Source of the DNA: Lojkania enalia
Taxonomy: Eukaryota; Ascomycota; Dothideomycetes; Pleosporales
NCBI GenBank assembly: GCA_010094045.1
Contig: ML986612.1
Location: 266,440 to 330,439, forward strand
Direction: 5' to 3'
DNA length: 64,000 bases
The position numbers and the translations under genes were made by a program. Below, piece after piece: positions 21,796-33,100 of this stretch (position 1 is its first letter; each line of letters starts with the position of its first letter). A model generated the notes under the pieces. It did not search any database. It had not been told where the DNA came from and worked only from the letters and a program-made list of their open reading frames with translations.

Positions 21796-24463
21796 ATGGA
21801 GTCGAGCGTGAGCAGCACTGAGCAAGCAGCTCCCCCAAAGAAGGAGAAAAGGTTTCAATGTCAGCACTGTCAACGCCTATTTGCGCGCCTTGAACATCTT
21901 CAACGCCACGAGCGTATCCGTAAGCCCTCTGCTACATGTCTATGAGTGACGCCTAATATGGCAGTAGATAGCGGCATCAAGCCATTTAGCTGTTCCGAAT
22001 GCAATTATTCGTTCACTCGAAGGTATGAAGGCAGCTGCATAGGCACAAGGCAGCGCTAAGACTGGCAGTGATCTTCTTGTTCGACACGAACGTCTTACCC
22101 ACCACAAGGAGAACGGCCAGAGGAACCATCAAAGTCCTCCTGCTAACTATGTGCCTGCAGAATCTAGGCCGACGAAGCGCATGCGTTCTAGCTTCGATGG
22201 CGGAAAGCCTGTGCCGGAAATTCCCAGTATGATGTCGACTTCTGCTCCCTCAGTCAATGTAGAGATGGCGAACCCTACCTTACACCAGACCCCAACGCCG
22301 GCCGGTCCTCTTTCTACGCCTCAAAACGATGAGTTTTCACTTGCTGCACTCTCCATGGCAGCTGAATATCAGGCTCTACAAGGAACAATGAGTAACGGCG
22401 TCACTTCCCATCATGACCATCAGAACTCGATCCCTATCCAGGATCAGAGCATCACAAGAACCATTGAGCAGCCGTCCATGGTCCCTGCACCACCTACTCA
22501 GCTACATGGACCAAGTTTAGGGGAGTCATTGGATAGCCTTGCTGCTTTTCTCGACAATGAGCCTCTTTCTTCCTACCACTTCGCGTCTTTGCTCAACACG
22601 GAACAGCCAATGCCATTTTTCTCTCCTGAGTCCTTTAGTTATGGGCATGATATGAATCCATCGTCAGATAATCATACAAATGAGAGCCATAACCACGGAC
22701 AACAACCCGTTGAAGAGCCTGGCTCAATATCTCGCTTTGGCTCGCGCCTTCCATCTCTGCAGCCAGAGGACCTGACACAACACAAAGTACAAGGCCACCG
22801 GTACCTAGCAGAGATATCTATTGACGACCGGCAAAGGATTATGGACAAGCTAGGTGAATTTCTGACTGTAGTGTCGTCGGATTTCCGACTTCCAACGCGG
22901 TTGGCCTTATGCCGATATATCACCGCATACATCAATGGCTTCCATGAGCATATGCCATTCCTACATATTCCAACAATGTCAGTCGACAGCTGCTCTATTG
23001 AACTTCTTTTAGCGATTGCTGCTGTTGGCGCACAATATACTTTTGAGGGAGAGAAAGGTGTGGAGCTGTTCAATGCAAGTCGTGCAATCGCTACATATCG
23101 AATTCGGCGAAGAGACGCTCGTCTCGTAGAGTCACATCATCGCGAAGAGTCTGAACGCTCTTCTTCTCGCGATAACGATAACGTATCATTTACACGAAGT
23201 CCGCGGGCTAGCTCAATTGTTGGACCACTTGGACTTCCTCCAGAATCTGAAACATCGCCAATTGGAGAGGATCTCATGCAGACTGCACAGGCTTTACTTC
23301 TGCTCATGGCTCTATGCACATGGGCTAAACATAAGGAGATCCTCCGTGAAGCGCTTGCTATCCAGAGCATTCTTGCTACATTAATTCGGGATGATGGGCT
23401 GCATAGCGAACCTTTGCACGATGACTTGTCATGGTATAATTGGATCCGGCGTGAGACCACGAAGAGAACAAAATTCATTGTTTATGGATTCTCTAACCTG
23501 CACTGCATAGTCTACAACATTCCGCCTTTTCTGCTTACCAGCGAGGTCAAATTAACATTACCGTGCAGTGCTGCGCAATTCAAGGCCCCAACGGAAGCAG
23601 CTTGGAAGGAAGCGAAAAAGAAGAGTCCCCCCGAAATCCAATTTCAGGATGCTATTCAAAGGCTATTTTCAAAGAATGGTCGCGATATTACAGAATGGAA
23701 CTCGAGTGCAGGGAATTATGCCCTGATCCACGCACTGATTCAGCATATATTTTTCCTACGCCAAGTCACGAGATGTCGCTTTGATGGGCCAGGGGAGCTC
23801 AGTTCTGAGGACGTGGCATCACTAGAAAATGCCCTGAGGAACTGGCAAATTGGGTGGAAACACAACCCAGAATCCTCCCTCGATCCAATGAGTCCAAACG
23901 GACCAGTAGCCTTCAACTCTACGGCTCTCCTACGTTTAGCCTATATAAGACTTTACGTAGATACCGCCGGTCGAGCTTTGGATACCCGTGATCCTGCTCT
24001 GATTGCAAATGCTTTTCGGGATGGTCCAGCAATCAAGCGATCCTCCAAAATCACAAGGGCTGTACTTCACTCGGCCCATGCACTCAGTATCCCTGTCAAG
24101 ATTGGTTATCGGCTTGTTGCAAAAACGCAGTCGTTCATCTGGTCTATCCAACATTCGCTTTGCACCTTGGAATGTGCGTATCTCATGAGCAAGTGGCTTG
24201 AAGCGTTATCTGTTCCGAATCCAGAACCTCCTGTTACCGAAGACGAACGGCGAATAACATCCATTGTTAAGAGCATGCTGGATGAGACTGAGTTTGCCGT
24301 TCCTGCTGGTATTCCTGCGGAATCCCCCGCATATACCAAATATTTAAGCGCAGGCGTGCTGAGAGTTTGGGCTACAATTTTCAAAGGCGCACAAACATGG
24401 GCTATTGTAGATGTCATAGGTAGCGCACTGAACCTTTACGCCGACATGGTGGAAGCAGGATGA
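21796..24463 (+). CDS. C2H2 zinc-finger transcription factor with fungal_trans domain
   Basis: Three exons: 21796-21919, 21968-22022, 22069-24463; 2574 nt, 857 residues. Two C2H2 fingers sit at the N-terminus: CQHCQRLFARLEHLQRHERIH and CSECNYSFTRSDLLVRHERLTHH (both spaced C-x2-C-x12-H-x3/4-H), separated by the classic H-S-G-I-K-P-F linker. The linker is rebuilt exactly by the first splice. A basic patch (RPTKRMR) follows and may be a nuclear signal. From about residue 250 the protein matches the fungal-specific transcription factor domain (PF04082): RYITAYINGFHEHMPFLHIPT, then WNWIRRE-type WYNWIRRETTKRTKFIVYGF. Finger-plus-fungal_trans factors often control the gene block they lie in. Its stop is only 45 bp from the stop of the convergent ADH gene. 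Confidence 0.92.
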
Positions 24464-24508
24464 ACACATGTTGGGAACGGAATGAAATTGAAGGAGCTTT
24501 TTGCTAGC

Positions 24509-25648
24509 TCAAGCTTCTTGGGACATGTCTATGACCAACTTTCCGCCTCCACCCTTGTGGTACTCCTCCACAAGTACATTCAGTTTCGAGAGTGGAAACG
24601 ATCTCGTGATAGCGCGGATATTATGCTCGGCCGAGAAATTTAGCATCTCCCGCAATATCCTATTGCTTCCGACAAGACTCCCTATAATAGAAATGTCGCG
24701 AAACACCACATCCCGAGCTGAAATGTGAAAACCCTTCTCTGGAAACGAGACTACGACGCACTTTCCGTGGTTCTTAAGGAGCTGCATACCGTAGTCGAAC
24801 GCCTGCTGGCTCTCTGGTAGAATGATAACAGCGTCGAGGCCCATTTCAAGAACATCGCTTTTGCCGTCTTCAGCCCCAAGCTGTTGAACGATGTCAGCAG
24901 CCTTCTCCGCCCTTGCGTCCACAATCCGTGCACCAGTTTTCAAATCGTTTGCAAGTTTCAACGGCCCTTCAGCTGCATCTACCCCCAGAACTTTGTAACC
25001 CATCTTGACAGCATACTGCAACCCCAGATGTCCCAAGCCGCCTCCACAACCCATTATACCCACTCTATCACTAGGTTCCAATTCACATCTCTTGAGAGCA
25101 GCATATATCGTTATACCAGCGCACATGAGCGGCGCCGTTTCGACAGCACTCAATGAAGCTGGCATTGGGGCGAGCTGCCTTGCGTCTACAACCGCATACT
25201 CAGCGAATCCTCCGTCTCTGCTTATGCCGTTGTTTTCAGCGTATGAACAATATGCTGAATATCCTTTTTCGTCTCGACTCACAGGGTCTTTCGAGCCTTG
25301 GCATTCGAAGCACGTCTCGCAAGGGTGAAAAGCACGGCCCGGTACTCCAACTTTTTCCCCAGGTCTGAATGCGCTTGCTTGTGAACTGGGTGATTCAGAA
25401 TGCGATACTATGGTGCCCGCAAATTCATGAGATCCGGCATGTGGAAATGACTTAGGAAAGCCGGGCATTTGTCCCTGAGCAAGCACAAAGTCCGTATGGC
25501 AGTAAGAAGCAGCATCAACCTTGATAAGGATATCATTGGGAGCGGCCGGCCTTGGTAGAGGTACTGTGAGGAGATTGTACGGCTTTTTGTAGGCCTGGAG
25601 GAACTGACCTCGCATTGTCTTAGGAAGGTTCGAAGCCATAATAGACAA
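24509..25648 (-). CDS. Zinc-dependent alcohol dehydrogenase (MDR family)
   Basis: Intronless, 379 residues if started at 25648; a second Met four codons in (MASNLPKTMRG) may be the true start. Medium-chain zinc ADH: SYCHTDF with Cys50, GSHEFAG with His74/Glu75 and MCAG with Cys176 around the catalytic zinc; HPCETCFEC and a later YCSY (Cys110, 113, 116, 134) for the structural zinc; NAD-binding GCGGGLGHLG about 200-209. The spacing to the fourth structural Cys is longer than usual. It resembles fungal ADH1-like enzymes and probably oxidises a primary alcohol to the aldehyde, which the ALDH of the block could finish. Divergent from the MBL gene at 25938 over 289 bp; convergent with the regulator, 45 bp apart. 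Confidence 0.92.
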   Translation of the reverse strand: MSIMASNLPKTMRGQFLQAYKKPYNLLTVPLPRPAAPNDILIKVDAASYCHTDFVLAQGQMPGFPKSFPHAGSHEFAGTIVSHSESPSSQASAFRPGEKVGVPGRAFHPCETCFECQGSKDPVSRDEKGYSAYCSYAENNGISRDGGFAEYAVVDARQLAPMPASLSAVETAPLMCAGITIYAALKRCELEPSDRVGIMGCGGGLGHLGLQYAVKMGYKVLGVDAAEGPLKLANDLKTGARIVDARAEKAADIVQQLGAEDGKSDVLEMGLDAVIILPESQQAFDYGMQLLKNHGKCVVVSFPEKGFHISARDVVFRDISIIGSLVGSNRILREMLNFSAEHNIRAITRSFPLSKLNVLVEEYHKGGGGKLVIDMSQEA

Positions 25649-25937
25649 ATGCAGGAGGTATCGAGCGAGCTAGAAGGTAACAGTAACGCTGGTGCGCCCT
25701 TGCATTAGAAAATGTGAAGCAGAGACTCTTGAAACTGGGATGCCGATCCAGAAAGACCCCGCCGCGGGGTAATCCAGCGGAAGTCTGAGTGAAGTGGGGC
25801 TATCCTTTTCCTCAGACCTGAGGCTTCTCCAACTGGTTCTCCAATATACCAGCGCTAACTTTCACCTCGTCGAATGCTTCGAGCATGTAGAATCGTTACT
25901 CTCACCAAAAGGGAATTTACACTCTACTCATTAGCAA
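25649..25937. promoter_or_regulatory. Divergent promoter region, ADH / MBL hydrolase
   Basis: 289 bp shared by two divergent block genes. It contains an inverted repeat of a G-box core (separate entry) and GTGGGGCTA at about 25794. Such a short divergent spacer suggests joint control. Confidence 0.6.
25757..25769. promoter_or_regulatory. Perfect inverted repeat CCCCGC-C-GCGGGG
   Basis: Two 6-bp arms with a 1-bp spacer, followed by TAAT; lies in the ADH/MBL divergent spacer. The half-site GCGGGGTAA resembles GCGGGGTTAA (17801) and TTGGGGTAAG (19251). Candidate binding site for the block's C2H2 regulator; not proven. Confidence 0.5.
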
Positions 25938-26927
25938 TTGTCAAATATGTCATCTCAAGAAGCAGACACGCTTATTCTTCCCGCCCCAGCCTCAAACCAG
26001 ATATATGTAATGATATCCGCTCTTGAAGCCGGGCATCTCACGCTTCCCGAGTGTCTCTTCATAACGGATGCTGACCCTTTAAAACGCACGACAGTCCCAA
26101 CCCTCTCCTTTCTGATCCAACACCCATCATTTCCCAAACCAACAAACCTTATCTTCGATCTCGGCTTGAAACGCGATTTTTCCGGTTACCGCGATGCCCA
26201 ACAGCACCACATTTCCCAGCGCCAACCCACCATTGTCTCCCCAGACGTTTCCAAAAGTCTCCAAAACGGCGGTCTATCGCCCGAAGAAATCGACACCGTG
26301 ATCTTGAGCCACGTGCACTGGGACCATGTCGGAACACCCTCCGATTTCCGCAACGCAGAATTCGTAGTTGGGAGTGGGACCGTGCATCTCCTCGCCCACG
26401 GCAGCGGCCCATTGTACCCTGCCGAGATCTTCAATCCCGACGAATTGCCCAAGGATCGCACGAAAGAGCTCCCGCCCGTCAGGCAAGAAGACGAGGCGAA
26501 AGCTTATCCCCAGCAAACGAGTCACGAATGGAAACCGTTAGCCGCGTTCCCTGCTGTCGTCGATTACTTCGGCGACGGAAGTTTGTATGTTGTTGATGCG
26601 CCAGGGCATCTGTTCGGGCATGTTAATCTGCTCGCGAGAGTCGCGCCACGAAAATGGGTCTATTTGGGTGGAGATTGCTGCCATGATCCGCGGATTTTGA
26701 AGGGGGAGAAGGGAATTGCTATGTACGATGATGGAAGGGGCGGATTGAGGAGCGTACATGTGGATACGGATGAGGCCGCTGGGACGATTAAGAGGATAGG
26801 GAAGCTCTTGAATCAGGGGAAGGTTCGGGAGGAGGGTGGGGAGTCGGTCGAAGTTGAGGTCGTGGTTGCACATGATAAGGCTTGGAGAGAGGCGAATGCT
26901 AGTCGATTTTGGCCAGGCAGGCTATGA
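25938..26927 (+). CDS. Metallo-beta-lactamase-fold hydrolase (lactonase-like), copy 2
   Basis: Intronless, 329 residues, paralogue of the gene at 18000-19071. Zinc motif HVHWDH at residues 125-130; further ligands in DAPGHLFGHVN and LGGDCCHD; VVAHDKAW near the end. The N-terminus (HLTLPECLF, IFDLGLKRDFSGY) and the middle (RQPTIVSPDVSKSLQNGGLS) follow the paralogue closely, but this copy lacks the intron that splits the zinc motif there. Like AHL-lactonase-type MBL proteins it should hydrolyse a lactone or ester. A second Met at codon 4 is an alternative start. No signal peptide. It closes the metabolic block on the right side. Confidence 0.92.
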   Translation: MSNMSSQEADTLILPAPASNQIYVMISALEAGHLTLPECLFITDADPLKRTTVPTLSFLIQHPSFPKPTNLIFDLGLKRDFSGYRDAQQHHISQRQPTIVSPDVSKSLQNGGLSPEEIDTVILSHVHWDHVGTPSDFRNAEFVVGSGTVHLLAHGSGPLYPAEIFNPDELPKDRTKELPPVRQEDEAKAYPQQTSHEWKPLAAFPAVVDYFGDGSLYVVDAPGHLFGHVNLLARVAPRKWVYLGGDCCHDPRILKGEKGIAMYDDGRGGLRSVHVDTDEAAGTIKRIGKLLNQGKVREEGGESVEVEVVVAHDKAWREANASRFWPGRL

Positions 26928-28480
26928 TTGGGATATTGTGTAGAATCATTGAAGTAATAAGTAATAAAAATTGAATAAGAATAGAATTTCATTGTAAGTG
27001 GGAAAAACTCTATGAACGTGAGTAAAACAAATTTGCACCTTTAGAGAGAACCTAGGGTTTGGGGTTCGGGAGAAGGAGCCGTGATTTTAGCATCGGCGTA
27101 CTCGAAATAAGTTCTTATCTACATTAGAAATCATGAAATTAAATATCCTATAGTTCGGGAATATATTCTAAAGTCAGCCAAAGTCAAAATAATGCAAGTA
27201 TTCTAGACGGGCATTCGAGTACCGCCTGACTCGACATATATTGGTTTAAGAGCCCTACTATGAAAGAATAAAGAAGGTATTTAGACGATTAAAAATTATT
27301 GAAGAAGGTAATACCATACGAATACGGGGCGCACTTTAGACATGTAAGTAGTTATAAGACTCTGAAGTTATCGGAATATGTGACGGGTATATTGCAAGAA
27401 GCTCGAGCCGTGAGGCGGCGCGAAGACCGCCTCGTTTTACCAAAGGACAGTCTACGTGTCGAAAATAAAGGCTAAGGTTTGCTAATGCCCTCGGTGTTCC
27501 AATATGCTATTTCGGATTACTTTCCTCCGATTGTGAGTTAGTGGCCTTAGATTCGGTTGGGGCTAAGATGTGGACCTAGGACTGTTCTAAATCGGAAGGT
27601 AGAAGAAAAGGGCATTTAAAGGCTTACACAGAGGTTCAATACTTTTACAAGGTATGATGTAATAGTGAAAACGTATTTCTTTCTAGGAGTCACCTCTAAG
27701 CCGCTATATAATGCGTGGCTGCCTGAACATACGTGTATGATCGAGCTCGCGCGCCTCACTTTTTGGGCTCCATTGTAGCGGCAGTATCTCTCGTTTGGCG
27801 AATTCCGTAAAATGTTCCACTTGTGGGATTTAGTTGTATTCGAGAGTTGGTCGCGGGTTTATGCATAGGACGGACTGACATGCTGATCGTTACTCTATCA
27901 GGTAAAACTTGCCGCGAAGTTTTGTTGCGCCCCAGTAATGACGGAAGGCGCAAGCATCTGGGAGAAGAATTTTAGTACAAGGGAAACAAACAGAGTCGCT
28001 CATCTAGACATGCGATCCAAAGTAAGAAAGGCGCTGAGCCGTGATGCCCTAGACCGTGAAACCCAACTTTACAATAAAGGATCGAAATAGCAGGGAAAGA
28101 AAACTATACCATGAGGATTTAGTAGAGCGGCACTGAAGGAGAACTGCTAGATCAGTTGAAGAGCCTCAGATTCCTTGTGTGTATGCTCGCATGCGCTGGC
28201 AGGATCGGGGTGACAACGATGCGGAGCTGACGTTGGGCATGAGCGCCGCCTCACTTTTTTTCCCTTAACTCTTGAGGGGATTGCAACGCCGGTGAATGTC
28301 TAATGGACATCTGAAAGTGCAAACAGATGATGCAATAGAAGTACAGAATCCAGAGAATGGGAGAAATGTGCAAGGGGTTCTATGCATTTGAGTGGTCGGT
28401 GCGGAAAAGCTACCCGGTCGATTCGGCTACATTTCAACATTTCAGAGGGAAATGTTACGAGACGTTAGACCAAGTTGACC
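26928..28480. other. Gene-poor tract after the metabolic block
   Basis: No ORF with family resemblance. The short frame 27756-27953 (minus) is unsupported. GC-rich words such as GTGAGGCGGCGC (27410) and its reverse complement (28243-28254) occur, but the match is short enough to be chance. Confidence 0.5.
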
Positions 28481-28481
28481 G

Positions 28482-30103
28482 TTAGATCAGAGCCAACGAG
28501 GATAAGATATTTTTGGGATCACTTTTGGATCGAGTGGCCGTGAACAGCTGACGGCGCTCGGACTTGCGACCTAGGCGGTTCAGCGTTAATAAAATGTTTC
28601 TACGTTGCATTAGATTAATGATACGGAGTTCAGATAGGTAAGCTGCAGTGAGGAAACTGAAATGAAGTTGACTCCTTAAGACAGGAGGCTCACCGGTTTC
28701 CGCAGACAAATATCGCCCTTTCCTGTTTCTTGTTGGCGCGAACCATTCCGGCGTTGGATCATCATTGCCCAACCAAACCCCTCGCCTCATGGTCAATCTC
28801 ATCCACCATATGCGCCATTAGAATTCCACCCGTCCCAGAATATTCAACTGCCAGCCACGGGTATGAAAGCGATACGTGGCACCTATAGCCATAATGCCGA
28901 GAGGACCGGTGAATGATAAATACTTGCGGTTCGCCCTGTTTAGATTCACCGTCGTTCGTTCACCATAATTATCAACTAAAAACCGCGGATAATCGGTGTG
29001 TAGCCTCACAAGCTCAACTATTGTCGTTCCACGGAAAAGACGAGGGCCCACACGTCAGCCATATCCAATGCAGCTCCTAAATATTTTGTGAATATCGACA
29101 CCTAACTGGAGACCCTGAAGAGCAATATCCATTTAGGGTTCTATACGCATCACATCCCATCGACGAGGGCGCGTTGCCCTCCTTTTGAAGCATGGAGTAA
29201 GAATCCACCAATGTTCCTTTTGGCTAGGGGTGTGCTTTCCCAACAAGAAAAACCAATAGTAGAATCGAAAGAGCTTGAACGAATGGTAACCACGGATTCT
29301 CGAGGTGATACGATGATAGGCGGGCAAATGCGAGCTTCTTGGATGAGGAAATTCTACAGCGTTCAATGCGAATAAGAGCTCAAGCACCAATGAGATAGCA
29401 ACTATGGCATGGTGCCATGCGCCTGCTCGGATTTTCCTGAGGTTCACTCCCAAACTCAAAGGAATGATGGGTATCCCTTCTCACTATCTCGCGGAATCGG
29501 AGACCGCTTAACCTTACATAAGGCGTACTAAGCATTCCAATTGGAGACGAAACATACTCGCTTCCGATTTTTATAATGGGCAAACTATAGTCCGACCAAG
29601 TCACCAAATGTACCATAGAGCATGATGGCCGAACTTGTCATCTGGAAAGCCAGGAAAGGATTCGATTGAAAACGAAACAATCGTACGGTCGATCAATTAG
29701 CAACGAACAATACATCCATATACAGCTGCGTAGAATACTGGGAGCGCCTCTCCAACAAACCGAGAGTAACGTATTCGTTGCGAACCAAGAAGACGGAAGA
29801 CGTATAATGGGCCCGCCCCTTGAATCGCGCTGAGAACTCCGACTCCAAAGCCAGAAGACATGCATGGTGACCCAACACCAGCCGAAACGTATATAAAGAG
29901 TAGGAAAACAAGAAGAAGGCCAATTTCCAAATAACGTATTGTCTTCTGGGTAATTTGGTAATCCGAATAGGCTCAACCACTTCTTCGAATCCTTTGCGTC
30001 ACAGCAATCGGTTGATTTACGAAGACGTCCGCTTCATCGGCTCTTCGCGATTGTTTTTCCTCGTATTCACGGGATGATTCCTTGAGATCATCGATCTGAG
30101 CCT
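28482..30103 (-). pseudogene. Probable decayed multi-pass membrane protein gene
   Basis: Read leftwards, coding-like stretches follow one another in changing frames and with in-frame stops. First comes a charged segment (AQIDDLKESSREYEEKQSRR and ADEADVFVNQPIAVTQR) that runs into a stop, then in the same frame a hydrophobic part with LEIGLLLVFLLFIYVSAGV. Next is SLGVNLRKIRAGAWHHAIVA with LELLFALNAVEF (29133-29459), then LVRLHTDYPRFLV (28818-29051), and finally RRGVWLGNDDPTPEWFAPTR (28482-28802). These look like protein, not random sequence. No intron set removes the stops. The family was not recognised; several predicted membrane segments are the only clue. A real gene with unusual introns is the alternative. 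Confidence 0.4.
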
Positions 30104-33100
30104 ACGAAAAATTAGGCATGTTTTGGCTAGTACGTCCCAGCGCTCTTCCTTACCTTTGTTAATGGTGGCCCAGACGTCGTTACTAAAAATCCATCTCTCC
30201 CCTGAGAATCGAGTCAGCCTTGTTCAAAGTTTCCAATTTTTCAGGAAAATCACTCATCGTACCTGGTGAGTGTATGGTCGAACAATTGCGTCCGGTCCAC
30301 AATGATATCGAATCTCGTTTTGAATTACCGCTCTCGAGATGCCGAATCCAGGAACGAAGTAAGAGTTGACAGCCATTTTAAAGAGAATAGTTTAAATCAC
30401 GAACGTATGGTTAAGTTTTTCAAGGCATCTATTTTCTTCATCAACCTCTGATAGACCTGAGAATCAAAACCCATCTTAAGAAACGGCATTTGCTAACTTT
30501 ATGAAGTTGACCGCTAAAAGTCTAGACTAGTCTGGGCATGTCGCGCCTATGGTGGTGCCCAACCGAGCTCGACCCACTTCGTGGCTCGCCTCATTTAACG
30601 CCCTAACATTACACCTGGACCCCGATGCACTGAGGCCTAATGATGACGGGCTGTTGCGCCCTGTACGATGTGCTGGCCTAGTTATTTTTGCCTCACATGC
30701 ATTGACTATCCCGAACCCTCTGCGTATCTACACCGGATGTGCGCACCGCAGTTGGGCTCCAAGGCAGGAAACGCAGCAAATATCGCAGAAAAAGTTACGA
30801 TTTGAATGGCATTTAAGGACGTAGATACCACCGGCGAAGGAAAGAATCTCTTGTCTCCCAACTGCAATTATTTGCCACATCGACCTATATCGTGGAATGG
30901 ATGACCCTGTGAAATGCCCCCTACATCGCATTCATGGATGGATTCGTGTAGCAAGGCTCATGTGGTGATGATCACGCCCCAACATGAACACCTATGTCGG
31001 TAATAGCTCCGCTATCCTTATCCAGAATGGCTCTTACACAAGTGCCAAACCGTTGGGCGCTGTATTCTCTTTTGATTCTCGCTTTGAACCGGCGCGATTC
31101 ATAGCGCAGGGTTGATCCTTTCCGCAATCCTTCTCAGAAATCTCGTGCCATGGGCATAATTGCATATCGAAAGAAATCCAAAAATTTGGGACGGAGAACA
31201 TATCACACCATGTCGCCAACTTGGCTAAAGAGTTGTTGCGTTGCTGTCCATGATCTTCTAGATTATGCGGTTGCTGCAGTTGCTTCCCATGTTCAAGTGT
31301 CGTGCTGTCCCTCTACTATGGTAGCCTGCGGAATCTTGACGCTAAGTTTGTAGGGGCACGTGCGACAAACCTGATATGTACTTCTGCTCAACAAAAATAT
31401 CTGTCATTCATAGGAAGAGAAATATCAGTTGGAGCGAACTGTTTTTGTCCAATTCTAGGTGTAAGTTGCTTCAACATCAATGCTAACGGCTAACGGAGAC
31501 AGACGGCTGGAATTGGCGAACCTCCACACTATTCATGACTTGCATCGTGGCCTACCTGTCGTAAAAAGGCGGTCGACCTCATTCTCAATCAGGATTTCTC
31601 TTGCTACTGGAGGCGTCTGCTGCCAAGTTACCAATAGCCAGTACTACTAGCAAGAAGATGAAATCCTACCCCATTTCCGGAGACGGGTTTTCCTTGATTG
31701 AAAGTAAGGGCTTCTGTGGCAGCCGGAACTCTTCCAACAACGTGCCCTGATGACGTCGACCTACCTCACACTGATATGATACTTCATAGCTGCCCTAAGC
31801 TGGCCCTGCCGACTAGCTAGAGACCCAACGTACCGTTTCCGCACAGTACATTATCTAGGAGCCCCTTACCAACGCAGGCGCTTGACGCTACTATCCATGT
31901 CGCCGCAACCCCGCACCTGAGGGCGTTCGGCTCGGGATGCTTTGCTGCTGCAATCTTACCGCATACAGTAACCTCACACCGGATGCTCTAGTAGGAGGCA
32001 TGCTGCGCGGCGGACTGAACCTGGTTCTGAGAAATGGTTAAACAGTGGACTGGCGATAGAGACTCATGAGTTGACCTGTAGAGGCTAAGCCCGAAACATG
32101 TCTACGTTTAGGCGTGTTGCACCATATTAGGAGACCGGCGAAGGCTTCTTGTGACCAGATCATTTACTGAAGCACACCATAGCCCAAACCATTTCATCAA
32201 GAGTGCTATCCAAGAGATGCATCTGCATTACGGTGTCCTGTCTCCTTTTTCTCAACTGCACTGCAGCAAGTATCCAGTAACCCGTGTCGATCCTATCCGA
32301 TGGGTAAAAATGTTTCACCGCCAGATATCTGAGTTCTAGTGGGGTTTTCCCGAGTTGGCATAGTTTTATTGGTTTGCTGCAATCCACGACCAATGAACAC
32401 TTCGAAAAGCAGGCTTTATCGTCTTCTGCCTCAAGACCATCTCACCGGACATTCTCGTAGCTGGAAGACTTTATTTTATATCACAATCCGAATAAAGCAA
32501 ATTTCGCAAACTTTGTCCGCTTTGTCTGTTGAGGCAGCGACATGACCACGTTACCGTGTTGCTCGAAGGCTCATATACAATTTTTACAAATATAGTGGCC
32601 GGTGTCCGAAAGAAAGGTACTCACGAAATAGTCGCCGTTGGGCAAAGGTTAAGCTTCAAAGTACTAGACCTTTTCGGTATCGGCAAGAAAAAAAGCCCAT
32701 CACTGAGTAGCCAGGAATCGTTTTTCTTGAAGCGTCTCTCTACAACGGTCTTAATTCCTCGAAAGACACCGCTAGACTTGTTCTTTTCAACATTCAGTTC
32801 TATTTGCTCATATCTACGCGAGCACTACGGGATCAACTAGAGTGGAAGTTTTTCAACACAAACGATACTCGAGACGCGGTATTGCTCCAAGACCCGAAAG
32901 ATTTTCTCCCATGAACCTGTCTAACGAAATTCCTCTATATAATATAGTGCAACTAAGTAATACCGAACCTTGAAATTCGAGACGGGTGAGCATCACCCTT
33001 CGGTGAGTCCGACTGTCTAAAAAAATTGGCTTCGGCTGACGCTCGTCTATTGAGATAGGTAATTTCAGCAGGATCCACCAGGCTGCCTCGCCCCTCTCCG

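Noticed and set aside
10307..26927. Identity with the Fusarium benzoxazolinone-detoxification (FDB) clusters, which also carry an MBL hydrolase
   Set aside because: Other members characteristic of those clusters, such as the arylamine N-acetyl/malonyltransferase, are not seen here; only the MBL theme is shared.
27410..28254. 12-bp inverted match GTGAGGCGGCGC / GCGCCGCCTCAC, 845 bp apart, as ends of a small DNA transposon
   Set aside because: Flanks do not extend the match, no target duplication was seen, and a 12-mer match within a 10-kb tract is expected by chance.
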